Shown here piece after piece: positions 48,528 to 55,877 of a stretch of DNA of 64,000 bases. The stretch is taken from contig JALWEI010000029.1 in the NCBI GenBank assembly GCA_027014125.1, positions 30,480-94,479 on the forward strand, given 5' to 3'. The stretch is from Acidilobaceae archaeon. GTDB lineage: Archaea; Thermoproteota; Thermoprotei_A; Sulfolobales; Acidilobaceae. Numbering within the stretch: the stretch's first letter is position 1; each line of letters opens with the position of its first letter. The position numbers and the translations under genes are program-made. Below the pieces are notes generated by a model. The model was not told the DNA's origin. It saw only the letters and a list, made by a program, of their open reading frames with translations, and did not search any database.

Positions 48528-49132
48528 CCCTTCCTCATGAGTGCGCCTGCTAGCACTAGCAGGACTAGGCCTATCCCGGCTAGCGCGAGGCCAGCTGGGA
48601 ACCCGCCCTCGCCCTCGACTGTTACAGTTGTGGGGGCGAGGGGTACTGGAGACGTGATAGTGTACGTCCTACCTTGGATGACCGTTGTTGTCGTGACCCA
48701 GGTGGTGGTCACGGTCTGTGTTGTAGTGGTTTCGTTGTAGACGGTCGTGGTTATGACGTCTGGAGTCGGGTCTACCACCGTCGCTACGCTCCCATTGGCT
48801 GTTAGACCCTTGGCATATGATTCTGAAGCCAGCCCATAGCCAAGGTTATAGAGGACAGATACTGAGCCAGTGTTGGCTAGGTGTGTCACGTTTACGAAAT
48901 TTGTCGCATAGTCTGCTGTCGTGTTTAGTATGTTGTTGCGGTAGATTTCAACAACATAGCCGACATTGTACCCCAAGCTAGTGCTACTACTGTTGGGCGG
49001 CAACACGGGGCCTATGTTGCTACTCGGGTTAACTAGCAGGCTAGGCGTTAGAGCGTTGGCAGTTGTGTAGCCTGTTAGGAACCCGAGCACCACGAGGAGC
49101 ACCCCCACGACTAGGAGTAGTTTAGGGGGCAT
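48524..49132 (-). CDS. Thr-rich stalk protein with two membrane helices
   Basis: 202 aa. N-terminal signal anchor (LLLVVGVLLVVLGFLTG), an Asn/Ser-rich head, a long Thr/Val stalk (TTTTQTVTTTWVTTTT) likely to be glycosylated, and a C-terminal helix ending RKG. Several NxT/NxS sites. Typical build of an archaeal surface or spike protein. Operon neighbour overlap of four bases. Confidence 0.62.
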   Translation of the reverse strand: MPPKLLLVVGVLLVVLGFLTGYTTANALTPSLLVNPSSNIGPVLPPNSSSTSLGYNVGYVVEIYRNNILNTTADYATNFVNVTHLANTGSVSVLYNLGYGLASESYAKGLTANGSVATVVDPTPDVITTTVYNETTTTQTVTTTWVTTTTVIQGRTYTITSPVPLAPTTVTVEGEGGFPAGLALAGIGLVLLVLAGALMRKG

Positions 49133-49134
49133 GG

Positions 49135-49722
49135 CTAGGGCACCACAATCTTGTAAACTACAGTAACCACGTCGCCTGGAGAGACTGACAGGGGTGTTGG
49201 CAGGGGGTCGTAGAAGAATAGCGTAGGCCCGTAGCCGCCGTAAAGACCCACGCCTGTTATGTTACCGCCTACCTGTATGTTTATACTAGCGCTCAGAGTT
49301 ACCGCCTTGCTAGTATCATCGTATGTTAATCCGCCTGAAGAAATCTGGCCTGCCTCATAGGAACTGGGTAGCGCATACATGCTATAAGTGTAGTTATAGT
49401 TAGTATCATAGGACACAAACACATAACCTGGCCTGTTGTTCTGGACAGGATAGTCGTATGATGTCCCTGAAGTTGAAGTCATACCACCGTTTATATCACC
49501 AGCCATAAACTCAACTATATTCATAAGAAACCACTTAGTTGCTGGGTCATCGTAGTCTATGTAGACTAGTTTACTATTCTTGTACAGGTAGAGCTCTATC
49601 CTGATACCCTGACCTTGATAGTCTCCTAGTGTGTAGTCTGGCCTGCCTGCCAGGTAGCCGCCCAGGAAGCTTACCAGTATGAGTGGGACTAGCATGGCTG
49701 GAGCCAGGAGACGCTTATTCAC
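49135..49722 (-). CDS. Secreted protein with virion-appendage-like C-terminus
   Basis: 195 aa. Signal helix (PAMLVPLILVSFLGGYLAG) then a Tyr/Gly-rich domain. The end, NITGVGLYGGYGPTLFFYD followed by PLPTPLSVSPGDVVTVVYKI, has the form I-T-x-V-G-L-Y ... P-x-S-V-x-x-G-D-x-x-x-V-x-Y that I associate with viral fibre or tail proteins. First gene of the leftward operon, divergent from the 325-aa protein. Confidence 0.6.
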   Translation of the reverse strand: MNKRLLAPAMLVPLILVSFLGGYLAGRPDYTLGDYQGQGIRIELYLYKNSKLVYIDYDDPATKWFLMNIVEFMAGDINGGMTSTSGTSYDYPVQNNRPGYVFVSYDTNYNYTYSMYALPSSYEAGQISSGGLTYDDTSKAVTLSASINIQVGGNITGVGLYGGYGPTLFFYDPLPTPLSVSPGDVVTVVYKIVVP

Positions 49723-49884
49723 CCGGTACTCACCCCTCTAGGCTTCTATGTTTGTACGGTTGTTGCTGGTGGCTTTAGGTGTGCAATGCGTTGCACGATG
49801 GTAAAATGATGGTGTGCAACGGTTTGCACGGATAAAGCTGTGCGTGCTGTACATATTCTAACCTGAATATGCGAGGTGTAGGGG
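49723..49884. promoter_or_regulatory. Divergent promoter of the two structural operons; target of spacer 7
   Basis: 162 bp separate the leftward and rightward structural operons. It holds repeated GTGCAA/TTGCAC words (GTGTGCAACGGTTTGCAC at 49813-49830 and GTGCAATGCGTTGCAC at about 49780-49795), which look like regulator sites. GGATAAAG and TACATATTC are TATA candidates for the rightward operon. Positions 49823-49861 match CRISPR spacer 7 in 31 of 39 bases. Confidence 0.6.
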
Positions 49885-50862
49885 GTGGATAAGAGGCTCG
49901 TCCTGGCTCTACCCATCCTAGCCATCCTAGGCCTAGCTCTGGCCCCGGTCTCGCAGGCCTACACCAGCGGAGTAGTCTACCTGCCGCCTTCAGTATCATT
50001 CAAGGCGACCTACGAGAAGACCATAGTAGGCTCAATGCAGTTCAGCGTGGATGCTAACTCTACTAAGAGCATAGACCTGAGGAACTACACCCTGCCAGGC
50101 TCTATCGACGCCGTGATAGTGAAGATAGACTCGGCGTCAGGCCAAGCCAAGCTAAGCGCCAAGGATGCAAACGGTAATACAATAGCGACGGCTGACATAG
50201 TACCGCTCTCAAGCGGTTTCGTGACAACGTTGCCGGGCACCACCAGGATCATAGATATACAGAATCTGGCAACAAGTATATGGAACGGGACTATAACTGT
50301 AGTTGTCCAGTCAGGCATAGACGTAGACCTGGAGTTCCAGCAGACAAGTATAACGGTAGTAAACGGGCAGGGTATAGCCAGTGCGGACCTCGTGGTAAAG
50401 AATCTGCCTGAAGCTGGTAGCGTCAACCTAGTAGTATATAGTGTGCAGCCTAGGGCCAGCTTTCAGGCAAGCTTCCAGGACCCCAACGATGTGGACAACG
50501 ATGGCAAGACAATGGACGACTCATTCATATACCTGAAGGCCCACAGCGACCCGGCGAACCCCGTAACACACCCGGTCCAGGTGAAGATAACAACTGGGCC
50601 ACAGCCAGGCACCTATAGCGTCACCCTCAGGATGTACTACCACCCGGGCACCCAGCTAGACGTGGACCCAGCCCCGCCCAGCGACCAAGGCCAGCCGCTA
50701 GGAGACGTGAGCCTGAGCGTAGCGCTCCAGGATACGGGCAGCGGGACAGCCACGATACAGCCAGACAAGGACAACACCATAGCGATACCCGTCACGTGGG
50801 CCCTCGCGGTGCTGTTCCTAGTCGTCATAGGCATGATACTCATGAGGATGAGCGGCAAGTAG
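49885..50862 (+). CDS. Secreted, C-terminally anchored element protein; homologue hit by spacer 1
   Basis: 325 aa. Signal peptide (LALPILAILGLALAPVSQA), beta-rich ectodomain with Asn-linked sites, a DPNDVDNDGKTMDD stretch that looks like a calcium-binding loop, TTGPQPGTYSVTLRMYYHPG, and a C-terminal helix. GTG start with GAGGTG six bases before. Spacer 1 encodes a peptide matching residues around PQPGTYSVTL. Confidence 0.68.
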   Translation: MDKRLVLALPILAILGLALAPVSQAYTSGVVYLPPSVSFKATYEKTIVGSMQFSVDANSTKSIDLRNYTLPGSIDAVIVKIDSASGQAKLSAKDANGNTIATADIVPLSSGFVTTLPGTTRIIDIQNLATSIWNGTITVVVQSGIDVDLEFQQTSITVVNGQGIASADLVVKNLPEAGSVNLVVYSVQPRASFQASFQDPNDVDNDGKTMDDSFIYLKAHSDPANPVTHPVQVKITTGPQPGTYSVTLRMYYHPGTQLDVDPAPPSDQGQPLGDVSLSVALQDTGSGTATIQPDKDNTIAIPVTWALAVLFLVVIGMILMRMSGK

Positions 50863-50873
50863 GGGTGACTTGC

Positions 50874-51068
50874 GTGTTTAGCTTAAGGCGGGGTCTGGCC
50901 AGGGGCACAGCAATGCTACTGCTATTCCTAGCATTCCTGGCAGGACTAGGCGCCAGCCTAGCATACTTCAAGCCGGAGTACGCCCAGGCTGTACTTACAG
51001 GAATCGGAGCGTTCACGATATTGTTTGGTCTAATGATAATGGGCAAAATCAGGGTCACAAGGGGGTGA
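50874..51068 (+). CDS. Small two-helix membrane protein, VP1-like; homologue hit by spacer 4
   Basis: About 65 aa: a short basic N-terminus, helix MLLLFLAFLAGLGASLAYF, a short polar turn, helix GIGAFTILFGLMIMG, and basic tail KIRVTRG. Size and two-helix layout recall spindle-virus capsid proteins (VP1/VP3 class), an inference from architecture. GTG 50874 follows AGGGGTGA. Spacer 4 encodes GIGAFTVLFGLMV, a near-identical second helix. Confidence 0.6.
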   Translation: MFSLRRGLARGTAMLLLFLAFLAGLGASLAYFKPEYAQAVLTGIGAFTILFGLMIMGKIRVTRG

Positions 51069-51802
51069 CGGCGGTGAACCCTTTTCCCCGGAACCCGAAA
51101 CCCCTTTTTCTCATACCCCTACTCGCAGTAATCCTAGCCTCTAGCCTAGCCTACATTGTACAGGCTGAGCCTGTTGTCCCCTTGGAGTATCAGAATAGCC
51201 AGAAGGAGATGGGACCCGGGTACAAGCTTGAGATCCAGATGTATGCGCAGGCTGCTAAGTGGGTTACAGGCTACAGCTTCAGCCCGGCTGCCATAAAGAT
51301 AGGTGATGTGGAGCTCGGCTTCGAGGCCGAGCCCCCGGGCTGGGGTGGTCTGGGCTCGATAAAGGTCTACTGGTTCGTTAAGGATGATGGCAGGTATGTT
51401 GATAGGGTTAAGGTAGGAGAGGTTGGATTCAACACTAAGCAGCAGTATGACGCGGCGGTGACGCTGAGATGGGAGTGCAACACGGAGACTATGAGCATAT
51501 ACGCTGAGACCCCGGTAGGGGCGAAGACCTACACGGTAACCCCAGGCCAGCCGCCAGTGGACGTCTGGTACTACAGCGAGAAGCAGGATCCAGCCCTAGG
51601 CCCAGCAACAGAGAGCAGCGTAACGATAGGAGACGTAGAGAAGATAGGCAACTGCGGGAGCTACGACGTGCCAAACCCGGGCGAGGGCAGCCACGGGGCT
51701 AGGATCAAGAAGGATAACAGCAAGCTAGTAGCCTACGCCCTGCTCGGCGCTGGGGCCCTAGGCTTAGCATTCTATGCAGCGCAGAGGGGTGGCAAGAGGT
51801 GA
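51065..51802 (+). CDS. Secreted element protein with terminal anchor
   Basis: 245 aa. Signal helix (LFLIPLLAVILASSLAYIVQA), beta-rich ectodomain with two Cys pairs (RWECNTET, IGNCGSYD), and a C-terminal helix (LLGAGALGLAFYAAQRGG). Overlaps the VP1-like gene stop. Probable structural protein. Confidence 0.6.
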   Translation: MTAVNPFPRNPKPLFLIPLLAVILASSLAYIVQAEPVVPLEYQNSQKEMGPGYKLEIQMYAQAAKWVTGYSFSPAAIKIGDVELGFEAEPPGWGGLGSIKVYWFVKDDGRYVDRVKVGEVGFNTKQQYDAAVTLRWECNTETMSIYAETPVGAKTYTVTPGQPPVDVWYYSEKQDPALGPATESSVTIGDVEKIGNCGSYDVPNPGEGSHGARIKKDNSKLVAYALLGAGALGLAFYAAQRGGKR

Positions 51803-52209
51803 AGGGGCTGCTACCGCTAGTGTTCTTCCTGCTATTACTTGCAGGTGGGCTATTGCTACTGCTACACGATAACGGCAATAGTGGGGCTGGCGGCCAGGAT
51901 CCTGGGCCTGGCGGTGGCGATCCGTGCAGGCCCTACGGGTACTCCGAGTCGGTTAAGATAGTGAGTAGCAGCTTCTGGACTGATGCATACCTGCTCCTCG
52001 AGTGGAGCAACGGGGAGCTAACAGGCTTCCAGGTCCGCTACAACTACACCCAGCCTAGGCCGATGGCGGCGGCCACCGGCGTAGTAGAGGCAACGATAGA
52101 CGGCGACGTGATATACACTGGGCCCCCAACCACCATAATCGACATCCCAGAGGCCTACGAGGACGGCAAGACACACGACATAACGGTAGTCCACAAACCC
52201 TGCGGGTGA
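51799..52209 (+). CDS. Small secreted element protein
   Basis: 136 aa. Signal helix (LLPLVFFLLLLAGGLLLLLH), a Gly/Asp/Pro linker, then a beta domain with two Cys (GGDPCRPYG and VVHKPCG) that may form a disulfide. Start GTG-type at the overlap with the upstream stop. No family recognised. Confidence 0.55.
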   Translation: MKGLLPLVFFLLLLAGGLLLLLHDNGNSGAGGQDPGPGGGDPCRPYGYSESVKIVSSSFWTDAYLLLEWSNGELTGFQVRYNYTQPRPMAAATGVVEATIDGDVIYTGPPTTIIDIPEAYEDGKTHDITVVHKPCG

Positions 52210-52215
52210 CAAGCC

Positions 52216-52965
52216 TTGAAGCTCCTAGTCTTTTTCCTGGTAGCCCTAATCGCAGCCACCAGCGTCTATGTGCTGGCAAGCCAGGGCCCCGACCTAGATG
52301 ACGCATTGAAGAGCACAGTAGTGGTCCTATGCAACACAAACAGCTATGGGACTGGATGGTGGCTGAATAAATCAGTAGTAATAACGGCCTATCATGTAGT
52401 TGACGGCTGTAGCAACATAAGAGTAGTCAGAGGGGACTACATAAGCCAGGCCATGGTTATCGCATCCAACCAGACCCTCGACATAGCAGCCCTAAGAGTT
52501 GTAAGTGAGCCACCCTGGGATGCTGGGCTCAAGCTGGCCAGCAGCGTGGCGGTCGGGGATAGCGTCTATGCTGTCGGTTATCCTATCCAGCTCTATACTG
52601 AGCTTGAGGGTAACGTGGCTGAGATGAGTATAGCGCCTAGGGTGTCGCCTGGAGAGGTCGTGTGGATAAACCCGGTGAGGAGCACGGCTGAGATCAGCGC
52701 TAAGACGGATAAGGGCAACTCTGGTGGCCCAGTAGTCAATGAGGATGGAGACCTTGTAGGCGTGATAGTCTACGCCAGGCCTGGCGCCGTGGACAACAGT
52801 ATATACATGCTAACCGTGGACGGGGTCGCAGGCTTCCTAGACCAGTACAATCTGGAATACGAGACGGCTAGTCTGACGGATTCGAGGCTTTTTAGGCTTG
52901 CCTTGGTGGGCATCTTCGCTCCCCTTGCGGGGATTCTCTATTTGAGGGGTGGTAGGCGTGGTTGA
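52216..52965 (+). CDS. Trypsin-like (HtrA-type) serine protease, membrane-anchored
   Basis: 249 aa. The catalytic triad is visible: His in VVITAYHVVDGC, Asp in NQTLDIAALRV, Ser in DKGNSGGPVVNEDG. An N-terminal signal anchor and a C-terminal helix (LALVGIFAPLAGILYL) place the protease outside the cell or in the envelope. No PDZ domain. It lies inside the structural operon, so processing of virion proteins is a fair inference. TTG start after GGGTGA. Confidence 0.85.
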   Translation: MKLLVFFLVALIAATSVYVLASQGPDLDDALKSTVVVLCNTNSYGTGWWLNKSVVITAYHVVDGCSNIRVVRGDYISQAMVIASNQTLDIAALRVVSEPPWDAGLKLASSVAVGDSVYAVGYPIQLYTELEGNVAEMSIAPRVSPGEVVWINPVRSTAEISAKTDKGNSGGPVVNEDGDLVGVIVYARPGAVDNSIYMLTVDGVAGFLDQYNLEYETASLTDSRLFRLALVGIFAPLAGILYLRGGRRG

Positions 52966-53383
52966 ACAAATCCCATTAGACCAGGTTAGTATTATTCTAT
53001 ACTTCGTGGTCTTCGCATTGGGATTCATCCTAGGCATGGTTAGGCGGGGCATAAGCAGCAACGGAAGCCAGCCACCAATGCAACAGCCCCTGCCGCCAGC
53101 ATATCCACCCTACCAAACGTATACGCCTCAACCGGTGCAGTACACCCAAAATCAGCCAGCACAATATCAGGCCCAACAAAACGTACAACCCAGCCACCAG
53201 CAACCAGTACAGATGCAGAATGGCAAGGACGGGCTTAACTCGACCGCGTACATGGCCCTGGCCGAATTGTCAGGCTGCAAGAAGGGAGTCATAGTAGTCG
53301 AGAGGGGCCGGGTCCTGTGCGTCGAGGGCGATGAGCAGGCCAGGGTTGTATGGACGCTGGAGCGGGGTGGCGGGCATGCTTGA
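52958..53383 (+). CDS. Membrane protein with Pro/Gln-rich linker
   Basis: About 141 aa. One helix (VSIILYFVVFALGFILGMV), then a low-complexity Pro/Gln/Tyr tract of about 55 residues, then a small folded end (LAELSGCKKGVIVVERGRVLCVEGDE). GTG 52958 follows GGGGTGG; GTG 52949 is in frame. Probably a cytoplasmic-tail adaptor or structural protein. Confidence 0.6.
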   Translation: MVEQIPLDQVSIILYFVVFALGFILGMVRRGISSNGSQPPMQQPLPPAYPPYQTYTPQPVQYTQNQPAQYQAQQNVQPSHQQPVQMQNGKDGLNSTAYMALAELSGCKKGVIVVERGRVLCVEGDEQARVVWTLERGGGHA

Positions 53384-54398
53384 AGAGATAGTGAAAGTCG
53401 TAGTAGCCAGCCTAATCATTTATGCTGGCTTCGGGTTCTTCACCTTCGTAGCCTTAGTGAGATCGCAATTAGGCGGGGACTGGGGATGGCTTAGGAGTAT
53501 GGGGGAGAGGCTAGCCTTCTTCCTGGCACCCACGCCGCCACGCAATATGGTTATCTTGACTGAGCTCGACGGGGAAACACACGCCTATTACAATGTCAAG
53601 ATCGAGAAGGCGGATAAGGCGTATGAGATACATCTACCCCATGCCAAGTACCTAGCCCCGAAAATCAAAGAGTCGTGGTCTGACCTCTTGGGCAGCAACT
53701 ACCCAGTCCCAGAGAGCACTCCTTACAACTTAGCGATCAGAGCGATAGGCGGTTTGATGGTCGGGGCATACATGATATATCTCATGGCAATAAGCGGTGG
53801 TCTGGGTTTAGTCGAGACCCAGGCAGGCCAGGCAGCCCTGGTAGCGGCTGCTATACTAGCCGTGGCCCATACATTGCTGGCTTACCGTAGCGCAATGATT
53901 CCAAACTTGAAAGTGGTAGAGCTTGTGGAGTTGGGTATATCATCGCCTGGAACACGCTATGCCCTGCCAAGCATCGGGCCTCGTGGCATGAGCCCGGTCG
54001 AGTTTGCCAAGCTCCAAGCCTACGAGTTGAAGGTGGAAGTGCCCCGTGAGGTTAAGGAGCTCTATGAGAGGCTCTTGCAGAGGTACAAGCACGAGGACCT
54101 TGCCCTGGCTAAGCTTCTAGCGTTGGCTGAAGAGGCGGAGAGGCTCAAGGTGGAGATCAGCGAGGTGAAGAGACGTGAGGTGTACAGCCAGCAGATGGCC
54201 CGGGCGTATTTCCTACAGCATGCCATAAGGGTGGCGTTCAGCAGGCCTCTGGCTTTGTTCCTAGCGGTTGTGATAGGTATTGTTATCGGGTATGCCCTGG
54301 GTGGCGGGGATATAGTCTTCGTAGGCCAGCCCCCGGCGCCACAACCAGCCCCTACGCCAATGCCTAATGCTAGCGTGGCGGGGGTGCCCCAGCCGTGA
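53376..54398 (+). CDS. Large element membrane protein with coiled coil
   Basis: About 340 aa. Helix near the N-terminus (VVVASLIIYAGFGFFTFV), two further helices in the middle (IGGLMVGAYMIYLMAISG and AALVAAAILAVAHTLL), a charged coiled coil (LAEEAERLKVEISEVKRREV), a final helix (LALFLAVVIGIVIGYAL) and a Pro-rich tail. ATG 53376 follows GGGGTGG. Role unknown; the build suggests a morphogenesis protein. Confidence 0.6.
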   Translation: MLEEIVKVVVASLIIYAGFGFFTFVALVRSQLGGDWGWLRSMGERLAFFLAPTPPRNMVILTELDGETHAYYNVKIEKADKAYEIHLPHAKYLAPKIKESWSDLLGSNYPVPESTPYNLAIRAIGGLMVGAYMIYLMAISGGLGLVETQAGQAALVAAAILAVAHTLLAYRSAMIPNLKVVELVELGISSPGTRYALPSIGPRGMSPVEFAKLQAYELKVEVPREVKELYERLLQRYKHEDLALAKLLALAEEAERLKVEISEVKRREVYSQQMARAYFLQHAIRVAFSRPLALFLAVVIGIVIGYALGGGDIVFVGQPPAPQPAPTPMPNASVAGVPQP

Positions 54399-54559
54399 TC
54401 TGCCTGTGCGTGAGGCATGACGGCGTGATAGAGGCCCACGAGGTGTCCCTCGGTGATCCAGTACTGGTGAAGCTACAGCTACAGGACTTGGAGCTCACAT
54501 GCAGAAAGGTAGTATGCAGGAATGGCTATGCAGAGGTGGTGGTGGATGGCCAGAAGTAA
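54395..54559 (+). CDS. Small Cys-containing element protein, 54 aa
   Basis: GTG 54395 overlaps the previous stop (GTGA). Sequence begins MICLCVRHDGVIEAHEV and contains LTCRKVVCRNG, so two Cys pairs that could bind a metal. The stop TAA at 54557-54559 overlaps the next start. The tight coupling on both sides argues that it is real. Confidence 0.6.
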   Translation: MICLCVRHDGVIEAHEVSLGDPVLVKLQLQDLELTCRKVVCRNGYAEVVVDGQK

Positions 54560-54731
54560 CCCCCTGCTACTGCTCCTACTATTCATTATAATACTAAGCA
54601 GCACGGTGGTCGAGCTCTGGTACTACAGGGACGCCCCAGGCTATGTCAAGATCGCTATACTAGCCGGGGCCGGGGCCATGCTGCTAGCGGCGGTCCTAGG
54701 CCTGCCTCTCATAGCAAGGCGCAGGGTGTAG
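54546..54731 (+). CDS. Small membrane protein
   Basis: About 61 aa, two helices (NPLLLLLLFIIILSSTVVEL and IAILAGAGAMLLAAVLGLPL) and a basic tail. ATG 54546 follows GAGGTGGTGG; ATG 54522 is in frame. Similar in build to the VP1-like protein. Confidence 0.55.
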   Translation: MARSNPLLLLLLFIIILSSTVVELWYYRDAPGYVKIAILAGAGAMLLAAVLGLPLIARRRV

Positions 54732-54735
54732 TCGT

Positions 54736-55158
54736 ATGAGCTCCAATAGGTGCATATACCTCAACACCAGTATACTAATCAAGGCGGTCAACCCCAGAGA
54801 CCCCAACCGCGAGGCAGCCGAGAGGATACTTAGAGAGTGCTGCACCCGTTACACCTGCGTCTACAGCAATATACACGGGCTGGAGCCATGGCGCCCCGAG
54901 ACCAGGGAGCGGGTCAGGGCTCTCCTCAGGAGCCTCGGGGCGCAGGCGTGCAGAGTTGACTCAGCCGCGGTGACGAGGGAAGCCGCTAGGCTGCGCCTGG
55001 AGTGGGGTATTGCCATGAGCAGGGCCATAGACATAGCACACCTCGTAGCGGCTAGGAGATGCGGGTGCACCATGGTCATGGCGGTGGATAGGTTCATAAG
55101 AGCCCGGTCAGCCCTATTAGGCCTCGGCTACGTAAACTACTACACGGGGTGCCCCTAG
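54736..55158 (+). CDS. PIN-domain protein with altered first acidic residue
   Basis: 140 aa. The PIN pattern is present: CIYLNTSILIKAV at the N-terminus (normally D where N stands), SRAIDIAHLVAARRCG in the middle and MVMAVDRFIRA near the end. VapC-type PIN domains are RNases; the Asp-to-Asn change would weaken metal binding. The next small gene could be a partner. Confidence 0.65.
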   Translation: MSSNRCIYLNTSILIKAVNPRDPNREAAERILRECCTRYTCVYSNIHGLEPWRPETRERVRALLRSLGAQACRVDSAAVTREAARLRLEWGIAMSRAIDIAHLVAARRCGCTMVMAVDRFIRARSALLGLGYVNYYTGCP

Positions 55159-55160
55159 GC

Positions 55161-55337
55161 ATGGAGTCCTTCAAGGAGCGCAGGAAGAAGGCAGGGATAC
55201 TCCTAAGCTACGCCGGAGAGGCCAGGAGCAAGCAAGCCACCAGGGAAGCCCTCAAGGTGTACAAGGCATGGCTCGAAGGCAAGATAAGCTACCGTGAAGC
55301 CCTCAAACTAATCAAGCAAATAGCGGGTAGGGGGTAG
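55161..55337 (+). CDS. Small basic helical protein
   Basis: 58 aa from ATG 55161 (MESFKERRKKAGILLSY), highly charged, helical throughout. Follows the PIN gene by two bases. It might be an antitoxin-like partner, but nothing in the sequence shows this. Confidence 0.5.
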   Translation: MESFKERRKKAGILLSYAGEARSKQATREALKVYKAWLEGKISYREALKLIKQIAGRG

Positions 55338-55343
55338 ACACTC

Positions 55344-55691
55344 ATGGACCCAGCCACGGCCTGGGTCTTAGGGCTTTTCTCCATGCTTTTTCTCCTAGTC
55401 TACGCCTGGCACAGGACCGGGGACCTCAGGCTAGCCTTCATGGCCTCACTGCTGTGGGGTAAGGTCCTGAGCGGGGCATACTGGCTCCTGGGGCTGGACT
55501 ACAAGATATGGGACGTCTACTACGTATCAAGCCAGGGCTGGGTCAGGCTGGGAGAGGTTACGGCTGCCGGGGCAATGTTCATAATATTCCTAGTATCAAA
55601 CATAGTGATGTACTACTGGCCCACCCTGAGCCCCCAGATCCTAAGCCAGAGGCAGGAGCTCCCCGGGCTACCCTCGAGGCGCAGGGGCTAG
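55344..55691 (+). CDS. Element membrane protein
   Basis: 115 aa, three hydrophobic segments (AWVLGLFSMLFLLVYAW, LAFMASLLWGKVLSGAYWLL, AAGAMFIIFLVSNIVMYYW) and a Pro/Arg tail. Last gene of the rightward structural operon. No family recognised. Confidence 0.55.
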   Translation: MDPATAWVLGLFSMLFLLVYAWHRTGDLRLAFMASLLWGKVLSGAYWLLGLDYKIWDVYYVSSQGWVRLGEVTAAGAMFIIFLVSNIVMYYWPTLSPQILSQRQELPGLPSRRRG

Positions 55692-55780
55692 GCTTTTAAT
55701 CCTCGGGGGTAGACGGGTTAGAACGCCCGAGCGGGCTCCCCATCCCGAGAGGGAGCGGGGGCCCCATCGGGCACTTTATT
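55691..55780 (+). ncRNA. Candidate structured RNA or operon terminator
   Basis: TATA-like GGCTTTTAAT at 55691-55700 is followed about 25 bases later by a strong nested hairpin: GCCCGA 55725-55730 pairs with TCGGGC 55767-55772, and GCTCCC 55735-55740 pairs with GGGAGC 55751-55756; ACTTTATT follows. It lies right after the structural operon. It may be a small RNA, a terminator, or both. Confidence 0.4.
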
Positions 55781-55877
55781 CTATAGTTTCAAGTACCAAG
55801 TAGTACCAGGGCCTCAGGGACAATTCTGCCCCCCGGTCCCCCGCCTTTTACCCCTCTAGGACGGCCAGGGAATGGCT

